Positions 9,721 through 20,064 of a DNA stretch of 64,000 bases are shown piece after piece; the first letter of the stretch is position 1, and each line of letters begins with the position of its first letter. Source of the DNA: Verrucomicrobiia bacterium (lineage in GTDB: Bacteria > Verrucomicrobiota > Verrucomicrobiia > Verrucomicrobiales > Akkermansiaceae); assembly GCA_030431475.1 (NCBI GenBank), contig JAUIJD010000021.1, forward strand, positions 1 through 64,000. Reading direction: 5' to 3'. The translations under genes were made by a program, and so were the position numbers. The notes beneath the pieces are model-generated. The model worked only from the letters and a program-made list of their open reading frames with translations, made no database searches and had not been told where the DNA came from.

Positions 9721-9780
9721 CCCCCGCCAAGTGGACGGAGCCGGCGTGGGGGCTTTCGACCCGCGTCCCGGCCGCGGGTC
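9721..9780. terminator. Hairpins between convergent genes
   Basis: Two inverted repeats fill the gap between the haloperoxidase fusion and the convergent GH67 gene: CCCCCGCC (9721) pairing with the GGCGTGGGGG region ending at 9752, and GACCCGCG (9758) with CGCGGGTC (ending 9780). Neither has a T tract. Bidirectional termination is an inference from position. Confidence 0.35.
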
Positions 9781-9811
9781 GCCGATGCCGCCCTTCCCGG
9801 CACGCGGATGA

Positions 9812-11962
<2,151 letters not shown>

Positions 11963-11996
11963 GGTGGATACTCGCCGGGGACGGCGGCAAGCGGCT

Positions 11997-13685
11997 TCAT
12001 CGAGCGGTGGCCCTCCTGAGGGCGGGGCTCGCGCGGTCGGAGTCGAAAGATCTTGAGCCTACCGTCTGTGCGTCCGCGATCGGGTCGTCCGGGCTGGCTC
12101 CGACGATCTCCGCATAGTGGAAGCTGGAGAAGTCGGCCGGGTGGGAGTTTCCCGTCAGGTCCTGGCAGCACAGTCCGACGAAGGCACCGGTGAAGCCGAG
12201 ATGCTGGTAGTCGTCCGATAAAATCGTGGCGTCGAGGACAGGGCCGATCGGTTGCCAGTCGTCCTCGGCAATCGAGTATTCGAACCGGAGATCACCGCCC
12301 TTGAAGTGGAGGCGCATGCCGATCGGGCCGCTGTCAGGCACCGGAACATCCTCGGCAAGCACTTCCCCGCTGTTCCCGGCATCGGTCGCAATGATGTTCA
12401 GGTTGCGGCCGACGCGGTCGTCGTGGCTGAGGCGGAGGTAGTAGTGGTTTTCGGTGTCGTAGTAGGCGATCAGGCCGGCCATCTGCTGGAACGACTCTGG
12501 CTGAAAGTCGATCAAGGTGGACGCCGTGATGTCAAAGGCCTGCACCCGGCGGGCGATCAGGCTTTGGCGAAACACGCTGATGGTCGGCTCCTGGCCCCGG
12601 AGGCGGAGATGGCCGGGACGCTCGGTCAGGCTGAGCCAGTCCTCGGAGATCGGTCGGCGAAGGCTTTGGAAATGGCGGTCGAGTGAGGGCGAGTCAAATC
12701 GGCCGTTCCATTCGACCTCTTCGAAGGGAGCTGGATCCACTCCGGCCGGACCCTCAACACGCACCGCCGGCAGCGGTCCTCCCTCATCGAGCCGCAGCCA
12801 CCCGTCGGCATCCCAGCGGCACCGCTGCAGGGCCGTCTCGCGCCCGAGCGTGCAATGCGAGCCGTCCACCGGGCGCCCGCACAGATGGGCGAGAAACCAT
12901 TCACCGCCCGGGGTTTCCACCAGCGACCCGTGGCCCGCCTTTTGCAAACGAAGCTCGGGATGGCCGCGGGAGCTCAAGAGGTGGGTCTCGGGATGCAGCT
13001 CGTAGGGACCGTCGATGTTCCTGGAGCGAGCGAGGGTGCAGGCGTGATCGTACTCGGTGCCTCCTTCCGCGGTCAGCAGGTAGTACCAGCCGTCCCGCTT
13101 GTAGAGGTGAGGTCCCTCGACCAGCCCGCGGTCGGTGCCTTTGAAAATGTTGGTAGCCGGGCCGACGAGGCGTCCTTCGTCGGGGAGATACTCCTGAAGC
13201 ATGATCCCGGCGAAGCGGTCGCGCCCCGTGCGGTGATCCCAGAGCATGTTCAGCAGCCAGCTACGGCCGTCGTCGTCGTGGAAAAGCGAGGGATCGAAGC
13301 CGCTGGCATTGAGAAAGACCGGGTCCGACCACGGACCTTCGATCGAGGGCGCGGTGACCAGATAGTTGCGCACGACCTTGTAGGCGTTTCCCTTCCAGGC
13401 CTTGACGTCGCTGTAGATCAGATGAAACAGGCCGCGGGCGTGGGAGAGGCAGGGAGCCCAGACTCCCCCGGAGTCCGGATTTCCGATCATGTCGAGCTGG
13501 CTGCGCCGATCGAGAGGGCGGGTGAGGAGCCGCCAGTGGGCCAGGTCTTTCGAGTGATGAATCTGGACGCCCGGAAACCACTCAAAGGTCGAAGTCGCGA
13601 TGTAGTAGTCCTCTCCGACCCGGAGAATCGATGGGTCGGGATTGAAGCCCCGGAGAATCGGGTTGTGGATGGTCAGTCGGGACAA
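11997..13685 (-). CDS. GH43 beta-xylosidase / arabinofuranosidase
   Basis: 562 residues without an obvious signal peptide, so probably cytoplasmic, splitting xylo-oligosaccharides to xylose. The N-terminal GH43 propeller (about 1-320) shows the catalytic base Asp17 in GFNPDPSI, the modulating Asp131 in GFDPSLF and the acid Glu190 in LVEGPHLY. The C-terminal half (about 330-545) is the beta-sandwich common in XynB-type GH43 enzymes. It is first in a two-gene run with GH67. A CG-centred palindrome, probably the operator of the adjacent LacI regulator, lies 17-32 bp upstream of its start. Confidence 0.92.
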   Translation of the reverse strand: MSRLTIHNPILRGFNPDPSILRVGEDYYIATSTFEWFPGVQIHHSKDLAHWRLLTRPLDRRSQLDMIGNPDSGGVWAPCLSHARGLFHLIYSDVKAWKGNAYKVVRNYLVTAPSIEGPWSDPVFLNASGFDPSLFHDDDGRSWLLNMLWDHRTGRDRFAGIMLQEYLPDEGRLVGPATNIFKGTDRGLVEGPHLYKRDGWYYLLTAEGGTEYDHACTLARSRNIDGPYELHPETHLLSSRGHPELRLQKAGHGSLVETPGGEWFLAHLCGRPVDGSHCTLGRETALQRCRWDADGWLRLDEGGPLPAVRVEGPAGVDPAPFEEVEWNGRFDSPSLDRHFQSLRRPISEDWLSLTERPGHLRLRGQEPTISVFRQSLIARRVQAFDITASTLIDFQPESFQQMAGLIAYYDTENHYYLRLSHDDRVGRNLNIIATDAGNSGEVLAEDVPVPDSGPIGMRLHFKGGDLRFEYSIAEDDWQPIGPVLDATILSDDYQHLGFTGAFVGLCCQDLTGNSHPADFSSFHYAEIVGASPDDPIADAQTVGSRSFDSDRASPALRRATAR

Positions 13686-13701
13686 GGCGGAGCGGGTTGG
13701 A

Positions 13702-13717
13702 ACTGAAACGTTTAATT
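13702..13717. promoter_or_regulatory. Candidate LacI-family operator upstream of GH43/GH67
   Basis: ACTGAAACGTTTAATT pairs at 6 of 8 positions around a central CpG and contains the perfect octamer AAACGTTT. LacI-family proteins bind 14-20 bp palindromes with a central CpG. It sits between the 3' end of the LacI gene and the GH43 start, where a minus-strand promoter must lie. A very similar site precedes the symporter gene. Confidence 0.6.
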
Positions 13718-13740
13718 AAGTCCGCTCTCTTGGCAAGGCT

Positions 13741-14784
13741 TTAGGTCGTCTGGCCCACGACGAGGCTGGGTCGATGGACCGAGGAGGGGAGCTGCGTGTC
13801 GGGTCCCTTTTGGATCATGGTCATTGCCATTTCACCGGCCTTGCGTCCCATTTCGTAGGATGGGATCCGCACGGTCGTGAGGTGCTGCCAAGAGCAGAAT
13901 GAGCCGTAGTCGCCATTGAAGCCGGCGATGGCGAGAGCGTCCGGGATCCAGAGTCCACGGTCATAGGTCGAGCGGGCGACGAGGTTGGCCAGGTCGTCGT
14001 CGTAGGCGACCACCGCATCGAACTTCGAGATGAGTTCCCAGTCATCATCGTGAAGCGCGACCTCGGGGCCGACGACGTCGCTGGTCAGTACCGTGTGGAA
14101 CTCGGGGCTCAGCTTGGCCTTTTTCATGGTCTCGCGGTAGCCCTTGGCACGGTCCTTGGCACTATGGTGCATCCGCGAGACGGGAGGACCTCCTTCGACG
14201 CGTCGGTGGAGGAAGAGGATCTTCCGGTAGCCCTTGTCGATCAGGTGCTGGGTGAGCTCCGCGGCGCCGCGCACATCGTCCACATAGACCGAGTTCGATT
14301 TGTGCCGGTCATTGATGAAGATGATCGGCATCTTGGTCGCCTCGATCTGGTCGTAGATCTGATGGGCGAGTTCGCTGTAGCTTTCGATGACGATCGCATC
14401 GAGGTTCCGCTCGGTGAAGACCCCGAGCATCGCCTTGCTGAGGTCCGCGAGGGTCGCGGGCAGACGGATCAGGGTCATGCGGAAATCGTGCTCCTCCGCG
14501 ACGTCATGAACCCCGGCGAGGTATCCGCTCGGGGTGGGCGTGAGCAGCCCGGTCTTGGCCATGAAATAGCCGATGTTGTGAAAGCGGTTCGAGCGGATCG
14601 AGCGGGCTCCCGCGTGGGGCTGGTAGTTCAGGTCGCGCGCGACCTTCCGGACGCGCTCGATGGTCCCTGGGTTGAGCTTGATGTTCGAGCTCGGCTGAGG
14701 GCGGAGTGCCTGGGAGACGGCCGCGGTGCTGAGACCCGCGACGCTGGCGATGTCCTTGATGGTGATGCGACGACTGGAACTCAT
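13741..14784 (-). CDS. LacI-family transcriptional regulator of the xylan locus
   Basis: 347 residues from the ATG at 14784 (MSSSRRITIKDIASVAGLS). An upstream in-frame start would add 20 residues before the HTH, which is unusual for the family. The HTH (KDIASVAGLSTAAVSQAL) and hinge lie at residues 5-65. A periplasmic-binding-protein-like sensor domain follows (about 70-340). It lies between a GH43-GH67 pair and a sugar symporter on the same strand, so xylose or xylo-oligosaccharides are the likely inducers (inferred). Likely operators are the CG-centred sites at 13702 and 16586. Confidence 0.9.
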   Translation of the reverse strand: MSSSRRITIKDIASVAGLSTAAVSQALRPQPSSNIKLNPGTIERVRKVARDLNYQPHAGARSIRSNRFHNIGYFMAKTGLLTPTPSGYLAGVHDVAEEHDFRMTLIRLPATLADLSKAMLGVFTERNLDAIVIESYSELAHQIYDQIEATKMPIIFINDRHKSNSVYVDDVRGAAELTQHLIDKGYRKILFLHRRVEGGPPVSRMHHSAKDRAKGYRETMKKAKLSPEFHTVLTSDVVGPEVALHDDDWELISKFDAVVAYDDDLANLVARSTYDRGLWIPDALAIAGFNGDYGSFCSWQHLTTVRIPSYEMGRKAGEMAMTMIQKGPDTQLPSSVHRPSLVVGQTT

Positions 14785-14945
14785 CGGCCTATAGGGTGCT
14801 TCGACGTCGGCCCGCTGCGGTCCAACCTGTGCGGTGGAAATCATAGGTGCCCGGTGCGTGAGGGTCCAGCCCCCGTTGTCATCGTGCCTGCTTCAGGAAG
14901 AAGAGTATCCCGAAGCGCGGAGGTTTCCGATGCTGCCGGGCCTTT

Positions 14946-16463
14946 CTAGGCTGGCACTTCCCCCTCGCCTGCGGGGCGTGACGTGGCGCGGCGGCGGGCT
15001 TCCAGCTCATCGCCCATCCGTTTTTCCACCGCCCGGGTGATCGGATAGAAGAGCATGAATCCCATCCCGATGGCGAAGCATCCGCCGGACCAGAACCCCA
15101 CGAGGAGCCGGATGCCCTGCCGGACTTCGGGCAGGTTGGCTGTTTCGGGGCTGTAGTTGTAGAAAGCGAGAAGCCATCCCGCCAAGGCCCCGCCGATGCC
15201 GAGGCCGGCCTTGAGGGCGAATACCATCCCGGCAAAAACGAAACCGGTCGAGCGCCGGTGGGTCTTCCATTCGCTCCAGTCAGCGGTGTCGGCGATCATC
15301 GCCCAGAGCAGGGGAATCGTGGGGCCGTAGCAAAGGCTGGTGAGGAAATTGAGGAGGAACACCAGCGGGATGTCCTCCGGGCCGGCGATATAGACGAGGG
15401 ATTGGAAAAAGGCCGCTCCCGCCAATCCGATGATGAACACCCACTTCTTGCCGAAGAGCCGGGCGAGGGGCTTGGCCGCCAGCACGCCGGCGATGTTCAC
15501 CAGGCTGTTCATCATGTTCAGGACGCTGAAGCCGATCGCCCCTGGATCGTCTCCAGGCCTGAGGATGAGCCCGAAGAGGTCCAGGGCCCGGAAGCCTGCC
15601 GTCGGGTCGGCCACGGAAGCCGGCGTGGCGAAAAGTCCGATCCGCTCGATGAATGCGCGCAGCGCCTCGGGGTCGAGATAACTGGTCACGTGGGCGTAGC
15701 TGACGTTCCCCCGCAGCGCCAGCGTGATGAAGACGAAAAGGGTCATGCCGAACATCGCCAGCCAGGGACGGTTTTTCGAAACGTCCTTGAAATCCCTCGC
15801 GAGGTCCGGCTTTTGGCCCTCCGGTGGCTGAATGCGCTCCTTCACGCTGAAGAAGGTGATGACAAAAAACACCACCGAGATCGCGGCATAGATTGCGACC
15901 GTGATCGACCAGCCCTTGGCCGGATCGCCGTCGCCAAACTTCTGCACCAGCGGAAGCGTGAACCCCTGAACGATGAAGGCCGCGACCATGGCTGCGAAGA
16001 AGCGGTGGGAGGAGAGGCTGGTGCGTTCGATCCCATTGCCGGTGATCACCCCATTCAGTGCCGAGTAGGGTACGTTGTTCATCGTGTAGGCCATCATCAG
16101 CACCGTGTAGGTGATGATCGCATACCATAGCCGTGCCCCGTCGCTGAGGCCTGCGGGCACCGTGAAGGTCACCCAGAAAAGCAGGGCGAAGGGGACTGCC
16201 GACCAGAGAAGCCAGGGGCGGAACTTTCCCCAGCGGGTGTTCGTGCGGTCGGCGATGTAGCCCATCACCGGGTCGGTGATCGCGTCGCTGAAGCGGACGA
16301 GCAGCAGCATCCATCCCATCGCCGCCGCCGAGATCCCCATCACGTGAACGTAGAACGCCGTGGGGAACACGATGAACATCTGGAACACGAAGTTCGCCGA
16401 CGCATCACCCAGGCTGTAGCCCACCTTTTCCCGGAAGCTGAGTTTGGTGGAAGTCTGGCTCAT
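14946..16463 (-). CDS. GPH-family sugar:cation symporter (MFS)
   Basis: 505 residues with about 12 membrane segments. The ATG at 16463 (MSQTSTKLSFREKVGYSLGD) matches the usual GPH beginning. Typical motifs are SFREKVGYSLGDASANFVFQ near the N-terminus and SDAITDPVMGYIADRTNTRWGKFRPW after the second segment, as in melibiose and xyloside transporters. The late loop has the DTADWSEWKTHRRSTGFVFA pattern of the family. It probably imports xylosides or glucuronylated xylo-oligosaccharides made by the secreted GH43-GH30 enzyme. A candidate LacI operator lies 123-138 bp upstream. Confidence 0.9.
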   Translation of the reverse strand: MSQTSTKLSFREKVGYSLGDASANFVFQMFIVFPTAFYVHVMGISAAAMGWMLLLVRFSDAITDPVMGYIADRTNTRWGKFRPWLLWSAVPFALLFWVTFTVPAGLSDGARLWYAIITYTVLMMAYTMNNVPYSALNGVITGNGIERTSLSSHRFFAAMVAAFIVQGFTLPLVQKFGDGDPAKGWSITVAIYAAISVVFFVITFFSVKERIQPPEGQKPDLARDFKDVSKNRPWLAMFGMTLFVFITLALRGNVSYAHVTSYLDPEALRAFIERIGLFATPASVADPTAGFRALDLFGLILRPGDDPGAIGFSVLNMMNSLVNIAGVLAAKPLARLFGKKWVFIIGLAGAAFFQSLVYIAGPEDIPLVFLLNFLTSLCYGPTIPLLWAMIADTADWSEWKTHRRSTGFVFAGMVFALKAGLGIGGALAGWLLAFYNYSPETANLPEVRQGIRLLVGFWSGGCFAIGMGFMLFYPITRAVEKRMGDELEARRRATSRPAGEGEVPA

Positions 16464-16941
16464 GGAGAGGGTCGATTGCCGCGCCGGTCCCAGCTCGCTC
16501 CGACAACGCCGAACCATAGGGCGCTGCCCGCTGCAGCGGAATCTGCGTCGCTCTCCCTCTCGATTCGCAAAGCCTCTTGCAAGAAAATAAAACGTTCTAT
16601 TCAGTCGGATCGCAGGGTTTTCCTTGGCGGCGTGCCGTGGTCCGTTGACTACCCGGAATCTGCAGTGATGCGCGTCGAACGACCCTTCCTAAGCACGGGT
16701 TCAGCGGATTGCGCGGCTTGTTGACCTTTGAGGCCTGCGGGATGGTGCATTTAGAGCTTTTCGTCTGTTGAGCGGATCGTCGCTGGCTGCGGGCTCAGCC
16801 TGTCACCTTTGGAGTGAAGGCGAGCAGGCGGAGATGACTCGCCAGCGAGCATTTCACGATCCAAGCGCCCCGTGCACATCGAACCAATGTTCGCGACCAC
16901 GGACCTCCAGATGGATCAGATGGCGGTGGCGAGTGTCGGTC
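16464..16941. other. Intergenic region with symporter promoter and possible element edge
   Basis: About 480 bp. It carries the candidate operator at 16586 and presumably the symporter promoter. The first 19 bases (16464-16482, GGAGAGGGTCGATTGCCGC) match, in inverted orientation and with one extra base, the sequence at 28779-28798 beyond the integrase. No gene was recognised, and no full tRNA that could be the integration target was found. Confidence 0.4.
16586..16601. promoter_or_regulatory. Candidate LacI-family operator upstream of the symporter
   Basis: AATAAAACGTTCTATT pairs at 7 of 8 positions around a central CpG. It shares AAACGTT-x-x-ATT with the site upstream of GH43. Two such sites at the two other transcription starts flanking one LacI gene make a local regulon likely. 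Confidence 0.6.
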
Positions 16942-16950
16942 TCACTCGCC
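16928..16950. terminator. Hairpin at the end of the small-gene operon
   Basis: GGCGAGTG and CACTCGCC form a perfect 8-bp stem with a 7-base loop. The stop codon of the last minus-strand gene (16942-16944) lies inside the hairpin. No T tract follows, so this may be a pausing or mRNA-stabilising structure rather than a full terminator. Confidence 0.4.
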
Positions 16951-17187
16951 CCTGAGATGATCCGACAGCGGATAGAGCCGGGAGTTGGTGGCCTGCATGC
17001 TGCGTGCCAGCTCGTCGTAGGGATCGTATTTCAAATCCACCACCCTCTTGTTGCTCGACTGGCCTTTGGTCTTCAGCGGGCCGTCGTCGATATAGCGAAA
17101 CCAGTGCCAGCCGACGGCGTTGCGGTTCCGCAGCCGGCGGATCGTGAAGTTTTCATAGAAGCTGCCGCGGTCCCGCTGGGTGGGCAC
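16942..17187 (-). CDS. Small protein, or displaced C-terminus of the ParB-like protein
   Basis: Read from a GTG at 17187, this gives 81 residues (MPTQRDRGSFYENF...LYPLSDHLRGE) with charged and aromatic content unlike non-coding frames. AAGGGGG lies 8 bases before the GTG and could be its ribosome binding site. The reading frame overlaps the end of the ParB-like gene by 35 bp. That ParB gene ends in an unnatural-looking tail just after a run of five G (minus strand, 17197-17201). A single frameshift there would join both frames into one protein of about 255 residues. No family recognised. Confidence 0.5.
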   Translation of the reverse strand: MPTQRDRGSFYENFTIRRLRNRNAVGWHWFRYIDDGPLKTKGQSSNKRVVDLKYDPYDELARSMQATNSRLYPLSDHLRGE

Positions 17188-17713
17188 GGTGAAGAGCCCC
17201 CTTGGTGTTGTCGAGCTCCCTGTCGTGGCGGTCGTCGTCTTCGTCATCCGAGTCGTCGTCCGGGTTGAGGAGCGCATCGAGGTCGGCTGGCTCGAAACCG
17301 GCGAGGATCGTGTCGAAGTCCGCCGCCTTCCACTCACCGGCGATCTTCTCCAGCTCGTTGAGGTCGACTGTCGAAAGTTCGGCCAGGCGGTTGTCGGCGA
17401 CGAGGACCGCCAGCTCGTCGTTGTCGTCGGTGAAATCCTGGAAGTCGACGGGCACGACCTCGACACCGAGGTGCTTCGCAGCCATCAGCCGGCCGTGTCC
17501 GGAAACGATCAGACCGCTGCGATTCGAGACGGTGATCGTCTGCCGCCACCCGAAGTAGCGGATGTTCTTGGCGAGCAGCTCGACCTGCCGCTGCGGGTGG
17601 GTGTTCGGGTTGCGCGGGTTGGGCTTCAACTCGGCCACCGGCACGAGCTGATCGAAACTGCACCAGACCTCGATGCCGTTGGCGAGGGTGCGGGCTTTTG
17701 CGGGATCGGCCAT
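17153..17713 (-). CDS. ParB/Srx-fold nuclease-like protein
   Basis: 186 residues from the ATG at 17713; a TTG seven codons earlier is also possible. Residues about 20-110 match the ParB-like domain found in phage and plasmid proteins: the VAELKPNPRNPNTHP start, then LIVSGHGRLMAAKHLG (the G-H-G-R core) and VADNRLAELS. An acidic stretch (PDDDSDDEDDD) follows. Such domains often act as DNA-binding nucleases or accompany methyltransferases in mobile elements. It belongs to the minus-strand operon of small genes. The C-terminal tail may be frameshifted (see the overlapping entry). The exact role is not known. Confidence 0.75.
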   Translation of the reverse strand: MADPAKARTLANGIEVWCSFDQLVPVAELKPNPRNPNTHPQRQVELLAKNIRYFGWRQTITVSNRSGLIVSGHGRLMAAKHLGVEVVPVDFQDFTDDNDELAVLVADNRLAELSTVDLNELEKIAGEWKAADFDTILAGFEPADLDALLNPDDDSDDEDDDRHDRELDNTKGALHRAHPAGPRQLL

Positions 17714-17730
17714 CGCCACGGTCGCCGCTG

Positions 17731-17964
17731 TCAACGGTGACCATCATCGGGTGTCTCCGGTGCCGGGCCAGCGGAGGCATTGGCATGGACGGTGCCGGCA
17801 TGGACCGGATCGGTAGGATATTGGACATCCTGAATCAGGTTGGCGACGGCCACGGAGCCGCGACGGTAGACGGTGACGGCGAGCAATTCGCCGTCGACCA
17901 TCACCGCCCAGTAGCGCGAGGCGTAGCCGTCAGGTTTTCGGTAGCGGGTGACTTCCACCTTCAT
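17731..17964 (-). CDS. Small hypothetical protein
   Basis: 77 residues, MKVEVTRYRKPDGYASRYWAVMVDGELLAVTVYRRG at the N-terminus and a Pro/Ala-rich tail. It looks like a short beta-rich protein of phage or plasmid type. The start shares one base with the stop of the upstream gene (TGATG), so translation is probably coupled. No family recognised. Confidence 0.6.
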   Translation of the reverse strand: MKVEVTRYRKPDGYASRYWAVMVDGELLAVTVYRRGSVAVANLIQDVQYPTDPVHAGTVHANASAGPAPETPDDGHR

Positions 17965-18293
17965 CAGAAGTTATAGTCGTGGAACTGGTGGCGACCGGGA
18001 ACGACACGCTCGTTGTTGGTCGTTCGGTAGCGGCCGTCCTTGCGGAGGGATGCGCGGTGGACGTGCCCCTCCGGATTCGGGCGGTAGGTGTAGTGCTGGC
18101 TGGCGTTGTTCACGCAGTGGCCGGCGAATCCACCCGGAACGATCTCGGGCTTCCAGTCGTCGAGCGTGGCGACGTCCTCCCGCAGGTGGATCGTCTTCCC
18201 GCTCGCGCTGACCTTGATGACCGTGCATGCGGTCCGGTCGGAATAGTGGCAGACGGTGGCACCGTCGCCGACCTTGGGTGTCCAGTCGCTCAT
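17964..18293 (-). CDS. Hypothetical protein, SH3-like beta-barrel suggested
   Basis: 109 residues from the ATG at 18293 (MSDWTPKVGDGATVCHYSDRTACTVIKVS). The pattern VGDGATVxxYSDRxACTVIKVSxxGKTIxLREDVA suggests a small beta-barrel seen in phage proteins. Two cysteines and several histidines occur, with no obvious metal motif. The start overlaps the preceding gene's stop by 4 bases (ATGA), so the two are cotranscribed and probably coupled. Confidence 0.65.
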   Translation of the reverse strand: MSDWTPKVGDGATVCHYSDRTACTVIKVSASGKTIHLREDVATLDDWKPEIVPGGFAGHCVNNASQHYTYRPNPEGHVHRASLRKDGRYRTTNNERVVPGRHQFHDYNF

Positions 18294-18781
18294 GCTTCCC
18301 CCTTCCAGTTCTCGCGGCGGGCGCGGGTTTTGACGCTGTTCGGCGACAGGTTGAACTCCCGGGCGGTTTCGCGGAGGTTGCCGCACTTCTTCCAGTGGGC
18401 CTGGACCTTCGACCATAGCTCGTCGCCGTGGCCGGGGTTACCGACCTTTGCGTCGGGCTCTGCCTTCTTCTTCGAGGGCTTCACTTTCGGCTCAGAGGCC
18501 GGGGCGGTGGCATCGAAACGTTCGACCTTCGGCTCGGGTTCGGGGGCCTTGAGGGGCACGACGTTGGCTGCGGAAGTGACCTCGCCAAGGATCTCGGCGA
18601 CGATCTCTCGGATCAACGGGACCGGGATCTCGGTGATAGTGAAGACCAGTCCGTTGAGGCTCTTGCGGCCGACGGCATCCTTGAGGTGCTTCAAGGCAGC
18701 TCCGCGGGTGCGTCCCTGGTAGCGGCCTTCGAACAGGGTGGTGTCCTTGTCTTCGCAGACGATCCAATACAGTTTGTCCAT
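18290..18781 (-). CDS. Hypothetical protein with C-terminal helix-turn-helix
   Basis: 163 residues. The N-terminal half (MDKLYWIVCEDKDTTLFEGRYQGRTRG, about 1-70) resembles no family I can name. The middle (about 72-110) is rich in Pro, Lys and Glu, a likely linker. The C-terminus (WKKCGNLRETAREFNLSPNSVKTRARRENW) is a helix-turn-helix of the kind found in small terminase and phage DNA-binding proteins. The leader has no Shine-Dalgarno but contains CCCCAACC. It overlaps the next gene by 4 bases. Confidence 0.65.
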   Translation of the reverse strand: MDKLYWIVCEDKDTTLFEGRYQGRTRGAALKHLKDAVGRKSLNGLVFTITEIPVPLIREIVAEILGEVTSAANVVPLKAPEPEPKVERFDATAPASEPKVKPSKKKAEPDAKVGNPGHGDELWSKVQAHWKKCGNLRETAREFNLSPNSVKTRARRENWKGEA

Positions 18782-18793
18782 GGTAGGTTGGGG

Positions 18794-18991
18794 TTAGCGG
18801 TAGGTGGTGACCTTTCCGGTTTCGTCGATCTCGACCTGTGCGAGTCGTAGGCCGGTCTTGAGCCGTTTGCTGAGGTAGGCGGTGTATCCGCCGCCGTGTT
18901 CGGGCGGGGTCGGGACGATGCGCACGACGCGGAAGCCGTTGCGTTCGAGTTTGGTGATCGCCTCGTTCAAGGCGGGTGGCAGGTGGTTCAT
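18794..18991 (-). CDS. Small hypothetical protein
   Basis: 65 residues, MNHLPPALNEAITKLERNGFRVVRIVPTPP at the start. The length and the alternating charged and hydrophobic pattern suggest a compact alpha/beta protein. Its ATG overlaps the stop of the upstream gene by 4 bases (18988-18991). Its frame also extends upstream, but that extension is arginine- and proline-rich non-coding sequence. No family recognised. Confidence 0.6.
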   Translation of the reverse strand: MNHLPPALNEAITKLERNGFRVVRIVPTPPEHGGGYTAYLSKRLKTGLRLAQVEIDETGKVTTYR

Positions 18992-19230
18992 TGTTGTTCG
19001 GGGTTGGGGTTGGCCGCCGGACCGATCCAGCGGAGGAGATGGGAAGGGGCCCGCTCGACGAGACGGGCGCCGACGAGGAGCTCGATGACCTGCTCGTATT
19101 GCTGGAGGGTCATCACGCCCATGAGTCGGGGGTATAGGTGTCCGCTGGGGACTTGGCGGAGGTCGCGGATCGCTTCGGCGACGGCTTGGGCGACATGGAC
19201 GACGGCGATGGCTTCGGAGGTCTTGCTCAT
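18988..19230 (-). CDS. Small hypothetical protein
   Basis: 80 residues, mostly helical by composition (MSKTSEAIAVVHVAQAVAEAIRDLRQVPSGHLY...). It could contain a winged-helix-like segment (LMGVMTLQQYEQVIELLVGARLVER), but this is only suggestive. It is linked to both neighbours by 4-base ATGA overlaps and so is part of the same operon. No family recognised. Confidence 0.6.
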   Translation of the reverse strand: MSKTSEAIAVVHVAQAVAEAIRDLRQVPSGHLYPRLMGVMTLQQYEQVIELLVGARLVERAPSHLLRWIGPAANPNPEQQ

Positions 19231-19949
19231 GACTGGCTGTCGTTGAGGGGGCGGTTGATCTGGATGGTCCGGCCCTTCGTCTGGCCGGCGGTGTAGCTGC
19301 GTGCATCGACGTGGCGGCTGCGGGACTTGCGGGTTCCGACCTTGCCGTAGGTGTGCTCGACGAAGCGGGTGATGGCGGCGCCCCGGTCGACCACGACCAG
19401 CGCGTAGGACTGGCGGGCGTCGCTGGCGTAGGACTGCTCGGCGCGTTGCTTCGCCGCAGTCAGTTCCGCATGGAGTCCGTCACGCAGGCCCCGGTAGTAG
19501 GAGGCCCGGTCCGGTTTGGCGGTGGTCCGTTTGAACTCGTTCCAACAGCGGAAGAAGGTCTCGCGGAGGTAGCTCAGGGCGAAGATCGCGAAGTCGACAT
19601 CGGCGGGCGTCCCGATGATGTCGACGGGCGTCTTGCGATGGCCGTGCATCAGGATGATCCGGACGTTGAAGTGGCTCTGCAGGAGCGAGAGGATCAGGAG
19701 GTTCGCCGGGTTGAGGGACCTCGGCAGCTCGTAGAGTCCCTTGGTGACATCGATGCCCGGTCGGTCGTCGCCGGCCTCCATGCGGAGCAGGGCCGAGTCG
19801 ATGTTGTGGCGGGTCATCAGCTCCTGAGCCTTGGCCAGCGCCACCTTGGCCTCGTTCTCGATGGCACCGCGTGACCGGTCGGCCAGGCGGAGGAGCTTGC
19901 GGATCTTGTCGAGGATGTCGGGGTCGGACGGGGATGGTGGTTTCATCAT
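19227..19949 (-). CDS. DUF2786 domain protein
   Basis: 240 residues. Residues about 10-55 (ILDKIRKLLRLADRSRG...EAKVALAKAQELMTRHNID) match DUF2786, a helical domain frequent in phages and mobile elements. The rest (about 60-225) is the associated region with LLILSLLQSHFNVRII and a positively charged C-terminus. The function is unknown; association with DNA metabolism is an inference from context. It is the first gene of the minus-strand operon ending at 16942, with a short divergent promoter region upstream. Confidence 0.82.
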   Translation of the reverse strand: MMKPPSPSDPDILDKIRKLLRLADRSRGAIENEAKVALAKAQELMTRHNIDSALLRMEAGDDRPGIDVTKGLYELPRSLNPANLLILSLLQSHFNVRIILMHGHRKTPVDIIGTPADVDFAIFALSYLRETFFRCWNEFKRTTAKPDRASYYRGLRDGLHAELTAAKQRAEQSYASDARQSYALVVVDRGAAITRFVEHTYGKVGTRKSRSRHVDARSYTAGQTKGRTIQINRPLNDSQS

Positions 19950-20064
19950 CCCTCATCTGCCTGTCAGAGCGGGTGAGTCCATATCTTTCGGACTCATTCT
20001 GTCGCCACTACAGAAATCGTAGTTAGCCATGGACATCGGGTGCCGATCTGGCAGAGCAGCGACC
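19950..20064. promoter_or_regulatory. Divergent promoter region with inverted repeat
   Basis: 115 bp between two divergent gene starts. TGAGTCC at 19974-19980 pairs with GGACTCA at 19990-19996, a 7-bp dyad with a 9-base spacer, suitable as a repressor site. Exact -35 and -10 elements cannot be assigned. Confidence 0.4.

Noticed and set aside
18794-19306. 170-codon version of the 65-residue gene
   Set aside because: The extra N-terminal sequence is Arg/Pro/Ser-rich shadow of the upstream gene. The short form has a precise ATGA overlap like its neighbours.
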